Origin: an uncultured Sphingomonas sp.
Lineage (GTDB): Bacteria > Pseudomonadota > Alphaproteobacteria > Sphingomonadales > Sphingomonadaceae
Direction: 5' to 3'
NCBI GenBank assembly: GCA_946482655.1
Contig: CAMLSA010000002.1
Span: forward strand, 19,345 to 83,344
Length of the DNA stretch: 64,000 bases
Positions 33,717 to 42,155 of this stretch are shown piece after piece. Within the stretch, counting starts at the first letter, position 1. Every line of letters starts with the position of its first letter. A program made the position numbers and the translations under genes. Below the pieces are notes generated by a model. The model had not been told where the DNA came from. It did not search any database and saw only the letters and a list, made by a program, of their open reading frames with translations.

Positions 33717-34745
33717 CTACCCTTGGATCCGCATGGGGCGTTCGCGGTCGGGCAGCAATAGCTCGATCCTGGTTTGGGGCTGATCGAGGAATGCGACGCT
33801 GCCGCCATGCGATCTTGCGACCTGCCGGACGATCGCAAGGCCGAGCCCCGAGCCTTTCGAAGTCTTTTCGCCCTTGCGGAAGCGCTCGAACAGTGATTCC
33901 GCGTCGGCGGGCGGGGTTCCCTGATCGGAAACGGTCAGGCTGATCAGTTCGGGCGGTCGCCGGCTCAGCTCGACCCTCACCAGCCCCTTGCCGTGCAAAA
34001 CCGCATTCTCGACGAGATTGCGAACCATGTCCCGCAAATCCTCGGCATGTCCCTTTACCGTGATAGTGATCGGCGGGACCTTCACGTCGATCATGCGGCC
34101 GGCCTGCTCGGCCAGCGGCAAGACCGCGGCGGCGGCTTCACGGACGGTGCGCGTCAGGTTCACCTCTTCCCGGTCTCGCCCGAGGATCGCATTGGCTTCC
34201 TTGCGCGCCAGATCGAGCATCTGATTGATCAGGCGCGACATGCGATCGACATCGGCCTGGATCGAAGGCCAGTCGACGGGCGATCCGGCGGTTCGCGCCC
34301 GCTGAAGGCGCACGCTGAGCACCGCGAGCGGGGTTCGCATCTCGTGCGCCGCGTCCGCGGTCAGCCGGCGCTCGATCTCATAGGCGCGCTCCAGCCGTTC
34401 GAGTGCGCCGTTGAACGCGTCCACCAGCGGTCTTACCTCGGCGGGCAGCTCGCTCGCCTCGATCCCTCCGTCCAATGCGTCGGGGCCGATTCCCGCCGCC
34501 CGGCGGAGTCCGTGGCGCAACGGGCGAAGCATCCAGCGCAGCACCAGTCCGACGACCGACAGGACCAGGAGGCCGAGGAAAAGGAGCAGCAGGATGGCTT
34601 CGATCGGATCGAGATGGATCGCCGAGCGGAGATAGGCTGTGGAGGTGAGCGCGCCGAGGCCGAAGAGGCCCAGCATAGCGAGCGTCAGCCGGCGGCGGAG
34701 ACTGGGTTGCGCTCTTCCGAAAAAGGACAGGTAAGGCGATCTCAC
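33717..34745 (-). CDS. Sensor histidine kinase
   Basis: 342 residues. Two membrane helices (~20-40 and ~48-70) are joined by only about 8 residues, so there is almost no periplasmic sensor; the signal is probably read in the membrane or through a partner. A HAMP-like linker follows, then the phospho-acceptor box AHEMRTPLAVL (His134), N box NLVENAVLHG, G1 SDQGTPP and G2 GSGLGLAIV. It overlaps the response regulator by 4 bases (ATGA) and is its partner. Resembles QseC/PmrB-type kinases in plan. Confidence 0.93.
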   Translation of the reverse strand: MRSPYLSFFGRAQPSLRRRLTLAMLGLFGLGALTSTAYLRSAIHLDPIEAILLLLFLGLLVLSVVGLVLRWMLRPLRHGLRRAAGIGPDALDGGIEASELPAEVRPLVDAFNGALERLERAYEIERRLTADAAHEMRTPLAVLSVRLQRARTAGSPVDWPSIQADVDRMSRLINQMLDLARKEANAILGRDREEVNLTRTVREAAAAVLPLAEQAGRMIDVKVPPITITVKGHAEDLRDMVRNLVENAVLHGKGLVRVELSRRPPELISLTVSDQGTPPADAESLFERFRKGEKTSKGSGLGLAIVRQVARSHGGSVAFLDQPQTRIELLLPDRERPMRIQG

Positions 34746-35428
34746 GGCACGGTGGCGAGCGCCGAGAGGCGGTAGCCGATACCCCGCTTGGTCTCGAGCA
34801 CGACCGAGGAGCCCGCGTCGATCAGGAGCCGGCGCAGCCGCGACACCGACTTTTCGAGCGCGTTTGGCGAAACTGGTTCGTTGAACGTGTAGAGCCGGTC
34901 CTCGAGCGCCTCGCGAACCACCGTGCGGTCGCAGGCACGCATCAACTCCTCCAGCAGCGCAAACTCGCGCCGGGCGATCTCGACGCGATGTCCGTCCACG
35001 TACAAATCGCCGGTTCCCGGTTCGATCGAAAGGTTGCCGCAGCGCAGCCGGTTCTCCGTCCGCACGCCGGGGCGGCGCAGCACCGCGCGGAGCCGCGCTT
35101 CCAGTTCGAGCAGATCGAACGGCTTGAGGATGAAATCATCGGCGCCGGCGTTCAGAAGCCGCACCCGATCGCTGACCGCGTCGCGAGCGGTCAGTACGAC
35201 CACCGGCAGCAGCCTTGCCGATTTCCGATGCGCTTCGCGCAACACGACGGCGCCATCCCCGTCGGGCAGGCCGAGGTCGAGAAGGACCAAATCATAGTCG
35301 GTCAGCGCGAGCGCCGTGCTGGCTTCGTCGGCGCGGCCCAGGGCGTCCACCGCGAACCCGCTCGAGCCCAGGTGATCCGCGATCATTTCACGAAGGTCGC
35401 CATGATCCTCTACGACCAATATTCTCAT
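34742..35428 (-). CDS. OmpR-family response regulator
   Basis: 228 residues. Receiver domain with ILVVEDHGDLREM, phospho-acceptor Asp51 in LVLLDLGLPDGDG, the switch threonine in VVVLTARD and Lys in FILKPFD; then a winged-helix DNA-binding domain (REFALLEELMRACDRTV, VSRLRRLLIDAGSS, GIGYRLSA). Coupled to the kinase gene. Targets unknown; genes nearby for envelope work are candidates. Confidence 0.94.
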   Translation of the reverse strand: MRILVVEDHGDLREMIADHLGSSGFAVDALGRADEASTALALTDYDLVLLDLGLPDGDGAVVLREAHRKSARLLPVVVLTARDAVSDRVRLLNAGADDFILKPFDLLELEARLRAVLRRPGVRTENRLRCGNLSIEPGTGDLYVDGHRVEIARREFALLEELMRACDRTVVREALEDRLYTFNEPVSPNALEKSVSRLRRLLIDAGSSVVLETKRGIGYRLSALATVP

Positions 35429-35493
35429 TTCATCCGCGGTCTTGCACTGGTTGTCGGCAAGGAAACGATCGGAACGCCATTTGGTTCGGCCGG

Positions 35494-36240
35494 TTACGAT
35501 TCTCGCCGCAAGAGAGTCACGGCGTTCCGCAATTCACGGCGAGGCGACTGCTCCAGCCAGGCGCGCGCCTTTGCCAGGAAGGCGTCAGTCGCGGTTTCGG
35601 GCACCCGAGCGAGCCAGGCTAGCGCCTCTTCGATCCGGCCCCTCTCGGCGAGCATGCGGGCATGGTTGAACTGGCCGCGGAAATCGCCGCCCTCGGCCGC
35701 CTTGGCGTAGCAGTAGGCGGCTTCATCGAGGTCGCGCTCGACAACCCAGCCATCTTCGTAAAAGCTGCCGACGAAGTTGATCGCCTTAGCATTGCCCATC
35801 ATGGCCGCGCGGCGAAACAGAGCGAACGCGGCGGGCTTGTCCTCGGGCACGCCCGCGCCGAGGGCGAGCGCGGTGGCATAATTGTAAAGGCCCCAGTCGA
35901 GCCCGCGATCGGCGGCGCCCTTGAACCATTGGGCGGCGCGGACCTTGTCGACGGGAACGCCCCAGCCGAGATCGTAACAGCGGCCCATCATGTTGATCGC
36001 CATCACATGGCCTTGGCGCGCGGCCCTGTAGAACCAGAGCACCGCCTCGCGCTGGTCGGGGGTGACGCCGGCGCCGTCGAGCAGCATTTGGCCATAGACC
36101 GCCTGCGCCTCGGCGATCCCGCCCTCGGCGGCGATCCGCACGAAGGCGGCGCGCTCTTCGGGCGGAGCGGCCATGCGGCGCGCGAGATCGTCCGCGTCCA
36201 TCGCCAGTATCGCTTCGATCGTCAGGTCGCCGTCGCTCAT
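35494..36240 (-). CDS. Sel1-like repeat protein
   Basis: 248 residues from ATG 36240 (a GTG at 36246 is also in frame). At least five Sel1/TPR-type repeats of about 36 residues: AEAQAVYGQMLLDGAGVTPD, HVMAINMMGRCYDLGWGVPV, WGLYNYATALALGAGVPED, AKAINFVGSFYEDGWVVERD, then a degenerate one. No signal peptide. Such repeats bind protein partners. It lies directly downstream of the TonB receptor gene beyond a terminator, an arrangement often seen with iron-receptor genes; its function there is not known. Confidence 0.85.
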   Translation of the reverse strand: MSDGDLTIEAILAMDADDLARRMAAPPEERAAFVRIAAEGGIAEAQAVYGQMLLDGAGVTPDQREAVLWFYRAARQGHVMAINMMGRCYDLGWGVPVDKVRAAQWFKGAADRGLDWGLYNYATALALGAGVPEDKPAAFALFRRAAMMGNAKAINFVGSFYEDGWVVERDLDEAAYCYAKAAEGGDFRGQFNHARMLAERGRIEEALAWLARVPETATDAFLAKARAWLEQSPRRELRNAVTLLRRES

Positions 36241-36258
36241 GATCACCCCAATGAGAAA

Positions 36259-36282
36259 GGCCCGCCCCTTTCGGGACGGGCC
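36259..36282 (-). terminator. Terminator after the TonB-dependent receptor gene
   Basis: Arms GGCCCGCCCC and GGGACGGGCC around TTTC pair over 10 bp with one mismatch, 27 bases past the receptor stop. On the minus strand TTTCTCATT follows, consistent with an intrinsic terminator. The Sel1 gene begins 18 bases beyond, so some read-through is possible. Confidence 0.75.
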
Positions 36283-36309
36283 ATCCTCCAGAAGCCTAGT
36301 CGCCCGAGC

Positions 36310-38829
36310 TCAATATTTGAAGCTCAGCGTCGCGAAGGCCGAGCGGCCCGGCGCGATCCCCGCATAGTGGCTGGTGTAGACCTGGTTGAAATAGGCCTTG
36401 TCGGTGAGGTTCTGTACGTTGACCGACAGGTCGATATTGTCGGTGATCTTATATCCGATCCGGGCGTCGAAGCGCCAGTAGCTCGGCACGCCCCGGGCGA
36501 GCGTCGTGGTCGCGGGCGTGATGGTCACGACGCCAGCGCTGTTCTGAGTGGCGGTGCGGTTGTCCGCATAGCCGCCGAAAACCTTGCTCGAGTAAAAGGC
36601 GCCGCCACCCACCGACAGCGCCGGAGTCACCTGGTAGTTCGTCCACAGTGTGAAGGTGTGCTTCGCGGTCTGCGGGAATTGTTTGCCGGTGTTGACGTGG
36701 GGCACAAGCCTGACCGTGCCGGTCGGGGCGCCGGCAACCGTCAGCGCCGTGAACCCGGCATCGACGATCTTGGCGTCGAGATAGGTATAGCCGCCGAAGA
36801 CGTTCCATTCGTCGGTGATGTTGCCGTTGAAGCCCAGCTCGACGCCGCGGGTGCGGCGCTCGCCGATGAAGGCGACGGTGTTGGCGTCGCTGATGGCGCG
36901 CGCATTCTTGGTCCTGGTCTGGAAGACCGCGGCCGTCAGCGACAGGCCGCCGCCGAACAAGTCGGCCTTGGCCCCGATCTCGAACGACTTGGTCTTCTCG
37001 ACCTTGAGCGCATCGCTCGCCGCCTGGGCCGCGAGCAGCGCATTCTGCTCCTGCCCCTCGCCGAGCAGGCTGTTGGGCGGCGACGCGGCGGTCGCGTAGG
37101 AGATATAGATACTGGTGTTGGCGGTGGGCTTGAAGATCACGCCAGCCTGCCAGTTGAAAAGATTGTCGGTGCGACGGACGACCGGACGGACGCCGCCCGC
37201 AATCGGCAGCGTCGATCTGATGTGAAAACGGTCATAGCGCGCGCCCAGGTTGACGATGATCTGCTCGGTCAGCGTGATCGAGTCGAACGCGTAGATCGAC
37301 TTGGTGTTGGCGTCATTGACCGTCCGGCTGGTGGGCAGTCCGCGCGTGATCGGAGTGGGTACACCGGCCGCCGTGTCGGCTGAATAGTTGATCCACGGAT
37401 CGTCGGGGTTCGGATTGAACAGATCAGTGCAATAGAAGCGAGCGATCGCGAGCGGCGAGCAGCGCGGCGAGTTCCCGCGTCCGTCCGACAGGACGAAGGC
37501 GCCTCGCTCGGCCTTCTCCCAGCTCAGTTCGCCGCCTATGGCGAAGCTGTGCTTGATCGAGCCGGTTTCGAACGTGCCGTAGAGGTCGGTCTGGTTGATG
37601 AAGGAATCGGTGTAGCCGAAGCGGGTGTTGGCGCGCCGCCAGACATACCCTCCCTGTGCGGCCATATTGGCCGGGTTCGCCGTCGTGCTGGTGCCGAAGA
37701 CATTGCCCTGGCTGTCGTCGGGCAGCAGGAAGCTGTAGGCCTGCGACGTGTGGCTGTAGCGCGAGGTGTTGCGGAAGCTGATGTCGCCGAAATCATGCTC
37801 GAAGCGCATCGTCGCCTGATCGGTCTTGCTGTCGCGAAAGTCGCGGCTCTTGAGACCGTAGAAGGTGCTGCGGCGGACCTTGCCGGTAACGCCGCCGGCG
37901 GTGGTGATCGTGCCGAGCGCAGGAGTTGTGAAGCTGTCGCCGAGCGGTGCGTTGCAGACCGTCGTCGAGCAGGCATAGAGGAAGGGAAGGCCGCTGTCGG
38001 GCAGTTCGTCGGTGTCGAGATGATAATAGCTGAACGTCAGCTTGGTCGGGCCGTCCATGCCGATCGTGACCGAGGGTGCGACCCCCCACCGCTTCTGGTA
38101 GATCGCGTCGCGGCCGGCGACGTCCTGGTCGTGCCACATCGCGTTGAGCCGGAAGGCGACCTTGTCCGACAAGCGAACGTTCACATCGCCGGTGACACGT
38201 TTGTAGTCGTCGGTGCCGTAGCTGCCGGACCCGCTGAAGAAGGTTTCGCGCTCGGGCAGCTTCGAGATAATGTTGAGCGAGCCGCCGGCGCTGCCGCGGC
38301 CGCCGAGCGTCGAATCCGAGCCGCGTACCACCTGGATCTGCTCGACCGCGAAGATTTCGCGGTTCTGCGCGCCGATGTCGCGGACGCCGTCGAGATAGGT
38401 CGAGCCCTGGCTGTCGAACCCGCGGATGAACGGGCGGTCGCCGATCGGGTTGCCACCCTCGGCCGCGCCGAAGGTGATGCCGGGAACAGTGCGCAAGGCG
38501 TCGACGAGCGTCGCCGAACCGGTTTCCTTGATGACCTGCTTGTCGATCACGACGATCGAGCGGGGCGTGTCGAGCAATGGCGCCACCGCCTTGGGGCTCT
38601 CGATCCGCTCGGCCTTGTAGCCCTCCTCCTCGATCGCCGTATCGGCCACGGTCATGCCGCCGAGGCGCTTTTCCCCCTCGGCGGCCTTGCCGTCCTGCGC
38701 CATGGCAGGCGACGACGCGATGAAGCCGATGCAGCCTAGCGCAAGAAATGCCGGTGCAGTCAGGCCGGATGATGCCGGCGAATCGATGCGAGCCAAGATT
38801 TTTCCCCTCATTGTGGCGGTTCGCGCCAT
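36310..38829 (-). CDS. TonB-dependent siderophore receptor
   Basis: 839 residues. A long signal peptide ends at SSPAMA|QDG. The plug domain has DTPRSIVVIDKQVIKETG, DALRTVPGITFGAAEGGNP, RPFIRGFDSQGSTYLDGVRD and VVRGSDSTLGGRGSAGGSLN, the pattern of catecholate siderophore receptors (Fiu/PiuA type). The barrel ends with the aromatic F-K-Y terminus (FATLSFKY). It imports ferric siderophores through the outer membrane using TonB energy; tonB and piuC genes occur at 58-59 kb. Two Fur-type boxes precede it. Start 38829 versus 38811 is unresolved as neither has a clear ribosome-binding site. Confidence 0.93.
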   Translation of the reverse strand: MARTATMRGKILARIDSPASSGLTAPAFLALGCIGFIASSPAMAQDGKAAEGEKRLGGMTVADTAIEEEGYKAERIESPKAVAPLLDTPRSIVVIDKQVIKETGSATLVDALRTVPGITFGAAEGGNPIGDRPFIRGFDSQGSTYLDGVRDIGAQNREIFAVEQIQVVRGSDSTLGGRGSAGGSLNIISKLPERETFFSGSGSYGTDDYKRVTGDVNVRLSDKVAFRLNAMWHDQDVAGRDAIYQKRWGVAPSVTIGMDGPTKLTFSYYHLDTDELPDSGLPFLYACSTTVCNAPLGDSFTTPALGTITTAGGVTGKVRRSTFYGLKSRDFRDSKTDQATMRFEHDFGDISFRNTSRYSHTSQAYSFLLPDDSQGNVFGTSTTANPANMAAQGGYVWRRANTRFGYTDSFINQTDLYGTFETGSIKHSFAIGGELSWEKAERGAFVLSDGRGNSPRCSPLAIARFYCTDLFNPNPDDPWINYSADTAAGVPTPITRGLPTSRTVNDANTKSIYAFDSITLTEQIIVNLGARYDRFHIRSTLPIAGGVRPVVRRTDNLFNWQAGVIFKPTANTSIYISYATAASPPNSLLGEGQEQNALLAAQAASDALKVEKTKSFEIGAKADLFGGGLSLTAAVFQTRTKNARAISDANTVAFIGERRTRGVELGFNGNITDEWNVFGGYTYLDAKIVDAGFTALTVAGAPTGTVRLVPHVNTGKQFPQTAKHTFTLWTNYQVTPALSVGGGAFYSSKVFGGYADNRTATQNSAGVVTITPATTTLARGVPSYWRFDARIGYKITDNIDLSVNVQNLTDKAYFNQVYTSHYAGIAPGRSAFATLSFKY

Positions 38830-38844
38830 GTCGGGGCAGGCTAT

Positions 38845-38892
38845 TGATAATCACTCGCAACAGTGTCAATCATTTTCTGATAATCATTTGCA
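38845..38892 (-). promoter_or_regulatory. Two Fur-type iron boxes
   Basis: Two sites of the 7-1-7 type: 38845-38859 (TGATAAT C ACTCGCA) and 38878-38892 (TGATAAT C ATTTGCA). Each has one perfect TGATAAT half and a second half of the TGCnAAT kind used by alphaproteobacterial Fur proteins. They lie 16 and 49 bases upstream of the receptor start, so iron repression of the receptor is likely. Confidence 0.7.
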
Positions 38893-38917
38893 GGGAGCAC
38901 GTCGTGGCGTCCCGCGC

Positions 38918-39127
38918 TCAGCCGCCGCCCAGCGCTCTCGTGATGGTGTCCAGCGTATCCGGCAAATGCTTGCGTAGCTCCCCGACCGTTTTGCCTAGAT
39001 ACGGATTAGCCTCGAAGACGGGTGAGGAACTGACGAAGGCGGTGGCCAGCAGACAGCTTCCCACCGCGAACTTGACGATTCCCTTGCCGCTTCGGTCTCG
39101 AAAGAGATCGCGCCATTTGCTGATCAT
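38918..39127 (-). CDS. Small membrane or exported protein, unknown
   Basis: 69 residues from ATG 39127 (ATG 39160 also in frame). A basic N-terminus (SKWRDLFRDRSGKG) precedes one hydrophobic segment (IVKFAVGSCLLATAFVSS), then a short soluble tail (YLGKTVGELRKHLPDTLD). It could be a single-span membrane protein or have an uncleaved signal. No family recognised. Lies between the receptor promoter and trxB (divergent). Coding status rests on sequence look only; the ribosome-binding site is weak. Confidence 0.4.
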   Translation of the reverse strand: MISKWRDLFRDRSGKGIVKFAVGSCLLATAFVSSSPVFEANPYLGKTVGELRKHLPDTLDTITRALGGG

Positions 39128-39286
39128 TGCCCGAATCCAATCCCGCCTTTCGCGTCCCATAGAATTTCGACGTCCGTAACGAACGAAAGCTAAGGCCCGG
39201 TAAAGCGAGCCGTGTTGCCAAGCGGGGGCGAGCGTCCCTATCTGACCCTTGAGAATCGATCCCATCTCTCCGGAGCGACGCGCCCC

Positions 39287-40261
39287 ATGACAGCTAGCCA
39301 TTCCACCCGCATGCTCATCCTCGGATCGGGCCCCGCCGGCTTGTCGGCGGCCATCTATGGCGCGCGCGCGGGGCTTGCGCCCATCGTGGTGCAGGGGCTC
39401 CAGCCGGGTGGGCAGCTCACCATCACCACCGATGTCGAGAATTATCCCGGCTTTCGCGATGTCATCCAGGGGCCTTGGCTGATGGAGGAGATGCAGGCCC
39501 AGGCGGAGCATGTCGGCGCGCAGATGATCTGGGACACGATCGTCGATGTCGATCTGAACGAACGGCCGTTCCGGCTCAAGGGCGACGGCGGCACCCTATA
39601 TGTCTGCGACACGCTCGTCATTGCGACCGGCGCGCAGGCCAAGTGGCTCGGCATCGAGGGAGAGGAGGAACTGGGCGGAAAGGGGGTCTCGGCTTGCGCC
39701 ACCTGCGACGGCTTCTTCTATCGCGGCAAGAAGGTCGCGGTGATCGGCGGCGGCAACACCGCGGTCGAGGAAGCGCTCTATCTGACCAATCACAGCCATG
39801 ACGTGACCCTGATCCACCGCCGCGATTCGCTGCGTGCCGAGAAAATCCTGCAGGACCGGCTGTTCGCGCACCCCAATGTGAAGGTGATCTGGAACAAGCA
39901 GGTCGAGCGCTTCGTCGCGGGCGAAGGCAATGCCGGCCTGGTCGCGATCGATCTGAAGGATACCCAGACTGGGGAGGGCTCGCGCCTTGCGGTCGACGGC
40001 GGCTTCGTGGCGATCGGCCATCATCCGTCGACCGAGCTGTTCCGCGGCCATCTCGCAACCGACGAGGACGGCTATCTGATCGTCGAGAAGGGCGGGACCA
40101 GGACCAATGTGCCGGGTGTCTTCGCGTGCGGCGACGTCGCCGACAAGATCTATCGCCAGGCGGTCACCGCCGCGGGGACCGGCTGCATGGCCGCGCTCGA
40201 CGCGGAGCGCTTCCTGGCGGAAGCGGATTTCGAGGCGAAGGCGACCGTAGCGGCGCTTTAA
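39287..40261 (+). CDS. trxB: Thioredoxin-disulfide reductase
   Basis: 324 residues. FAD-binding LILGSGPAGLSAAIYGARAG, the redox pair CATC in SACATCDGFFYRG, NADPH-binding VAVIGGGNTAVEEALYL, and the C-terminal FACGDVADKIYRQAVTAAGTG. It reduces thioredoxin with NADPH in the cytoplasm. ATG 39287 is chosen over upstream in-frame codons; CGGAG lies 11 bases before. Convergent with the ACP gene. Confidence 0.97.
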   Translation: MTASHSTRMLILGSGPAGLSAAIYGARAGLAPIVVQGLQPGGQLTITTDVENYPGFRDVIQGPWLMEEMQAQAEHVGAQMIWDTIVDVDLNERPFRLKGDGGTLYVCDTLVIATGAQAKWLGIEGEEELGGKGVSACATCDGFFYRGKKVAVIGGGNTAVEEALYLTNHSHDVTLIHRRDSLRAEKILQDRLFAHPNVKVIWNKQVERFVAGEGNAGLVAIDLKDTQTGEGSRLAVDGGFVAIGHHPSTELFRGHLATDEDGYLIVEKGGTRTNVPGVFACGDVADKIYRQAVTAAGTGCMAALDAERFLAEADFEAKATVAAL

Positions 40262-40269
40262 CGGGGAGA

Positions 40270-40542
40270 TTACGCCTTCCGCTTGTCCTCGACGAATGTC
40301 ACCAGGGCGCCGAAGCTTTCGAGCATCTCGCCGTCGACCTCGTCATCGTCTATGATGATGTGGAGCCTGTCCTCGAGTTCGGTGAGCAGGCCCGCCACCG
40401 CCATCGAGTCGAGTTCGGGCAGCGAGCCGAAAAGAGCGGTGTCGGCGGTGAATCCGGCCACGCGATTGCGATCGAGCGCGAGCACGTCGACCAGAACGGA
40501 GCGCACCACATCCTCGGTCACGGTCGGATCGGCTGCGCTCAC
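40270..40542 (-). CDS. Acyl carrier protein of the XrtA-associated cluster
   Basis: 90 residues from the GTG at 40542 (AGGG 9 bases upstream); a GTG at 40578 is also in frame. PELDSMAVAGLLTELEDRL holds the Asp-Ser-Met phosphopantetheine site (DSL in classical ACPs). It would carry an acyl group made by the ligase encoded on the opposite strand 92 bases away. In sphingomonads such an ACP commonly sits next to the XrtA-associated acyl-CoA ligase and decarboxylase; the chemistry of the trio is not established. Confidence 0.8.
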   Translation of the reverse strand: MSAADPTVTEDVVRSVLVDVLALDRNRVAGFTADTALFGSLPELDSMAVAGLLTELEDRLHIIIDDDEVDGEMLESFGALVTFVEDKRKA

Positions 40543-40634
40543 GTCTTCAATCCCTGCACGTCGCGAAATCGCGCCCACCTAGACCGATCGTTTAATCGGG
40601 ACAAGGATTTGGATGCGAAATAGACTAGACGCCG

Positions 40635-42155
40635 ATGAATATGGAGCCTGATCCCACGCCCAGACCGCTCGACCACATCGCGCTGAGGGGCGCGCGCGAT
40701 GCGCCGGCGCTCGTGGACAAAGCAGGTGTGCTCGACCATGCCGGGCTGAATCACGCGGTGGGAACCCTGGCATCCGGGCTGCTCGCGCGCGGCCTGCGGG
40801 CCGGCGACCGGGTGGCGAGCTGGCTGCCCAAGAACCGGCTCGCCTGCCTGATGCCGCTCGCGACGGCGCGGGCGGGGCTCGTCCATGTGCCGATCAATCC
40901 GCTGCTCAAGCATCGTCAGGTCGCCCATATCCTCGCCGACAGTGAGGCGCGGCTGCTGATCACCGGCCGAGGCCGCGCCGACAGCTTCGAGCCCGGCGAC
41001 CGGCCCGACGGCTGCGTGCTGCTGATCGAGGAAGAAGAAGGGGCAGCACTGATTGCAGGCCGGCGGGCGATGCCGCAGTCCTCGGCCGATCCGCAAGCGC
41101 TGGTCGCGATCCTCTACACCTCGGGCTCGACCGGGCGGCCCAAGGGGGTGATGCTGAGCCACGCCAACCTCTGGCTCGGCGCAATCAGTGTAGCGCATTA
41201 TCTCGGCCTCCGGTCGGATGACCGCACCCTGGCGGTGCTGCCGCTCAGCTTCGATTATGGGCAGAACCAGCTGCTTTCGACCTGGGCGGCCGGCGGCTGC
41301 GTCCATCCGCTCGATTATCTGACCGCGCGGGACGTCGTTCGCGGGGTCGGGCGTCACGGCATCACCACCCTGGCGGGCGTGCCGCCGCTTTGGATCCAGC
41401 TCGCTGAGCTCGATTGGCCGGCCGAAAGCATCGCTCCGCTCCGGCGGCTGACCAACACCGGGGGACGGATGAGCGTGCCCCTGGTCCGGCGATTGCGCGC
41501 GCTGCTCCCCGATGCGCGGCTCTTCTCCATGTACGGCCTGACCGAAGCCTTTCGGTCGACCTGCCTCGACCCCATGCTGATCGACGCGCATCCGGATTCC
41601 ATCGGCAGTGCCGTCCCCTTCGCCGAAATAATGGTCGTCCGGCCCGATGGCAGCTTGGCCGCCGATGATGAACCCGGCGAGCTGGTCCATGCCGGACCCC
41701 TCGTGGGCCAAGGCTATTGGCGGGATGCCGAACGCACCGCGCAGCGCTTTCGCCCAGCGCCTGCGGGATCGCTTCATGGCGGAACTGCGGTCTGGTCGGG
41801 CGACACCGTGGTCCGCGACGCGGCCGGGCTGCTGCGCTTCGTCGGCCGCGACGACGAGATGATCAAGAGCTCGGGCAACCGGATCAGTCCCACCGAGATC
41901 GAGGAGGCGGCGGTGGCGAGCGGCGCCGTGGCGGAGGCGGTCGCGCTCGGTATTCCCGACGAGCGGCTGGGCCAGGCTATCCTGCTCTATGCGCGGCCGG
42001 CGGGCGAGGATGCCGAGGCGCGTCTCGCCGACTGGTTCAAGCGCAACCTGCCCGGCTTCATGCAGCCGGCGCGGGTGATCTGGCGCGACGCGTTGCCGCA
42101 CAACGCCAACGGCAAGCTTGACCGCGCGGCGCTCAAGGCGGAGGCGGGGCTATGA
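40635..42155 (+). CDS. Acyl-CoA ligase (AMP-forming), exosortase A-associated
   Basis: 506 residues. The AMP-binding P-loop is LYTSGSTGRPKGVMLSHANL; later ANL-family segments are NTGGRMSVPL, SMYGLTEAFRST and FVGRDDEMIKSSGNRISPTE, with the catalytic lysine region NANGKLDRAA at the end. Matches the pattern of TIGR03098. It activates an unknown acid, perhaps loading the ACP encoded divergently. ATGA overlap with the decarboxylase gene. First plus-strand gene of the exopolysaccharide cluster. Confidence 0.9.
   Translation: MNMEPDPTPRPLDHIALRGARDAPALVDKAGVLDHAGLNHAVGTLASGLLARGLRAGDRVASWLPKNRLACLMPLATARAGLVHVPINPLLKHRQVAHILADSEARLLITGRGRADSFEPGDRPDGCVLLIEEEEGAALIAGRRAMPQSSADPQALVAILYTSGSTGRPKGVMLSHANLWLGAISVAHYLGLRSDDRTLAVLPLSFDYGQNQLLSTWAAGGCVHPLDYLTARDVVRGVGRHGITTLAGVPPLWIQLAELDWPAESIAPLRRLTNTGGRMSVPLVRRLRALLPDARLFSMYGLTEAFRSTCLDPMLIDAHPDSIGSAVPFAEIMVVRPDGSLAADDEPGELVHAGPLVGQGYWRDAERTAQRFRPAPAGSLHGGTAVWSGDTVVRDAAGLLRFVGRDDEMIKSSGNRISPTEIEEAAVASGAVAEAVALGIPDERLGQAILLYARPAGEDAEARLADWFKRNLPGFMQPARVIWRDALPHNANGKLDRAALKAEAGL

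Noticed and set aside
35662..37383. 573-codon plus-strand frame opposite the Sel1 gene and TonB receptor
   Set aside because: Spans two real genes on the other strand and shows no domain.
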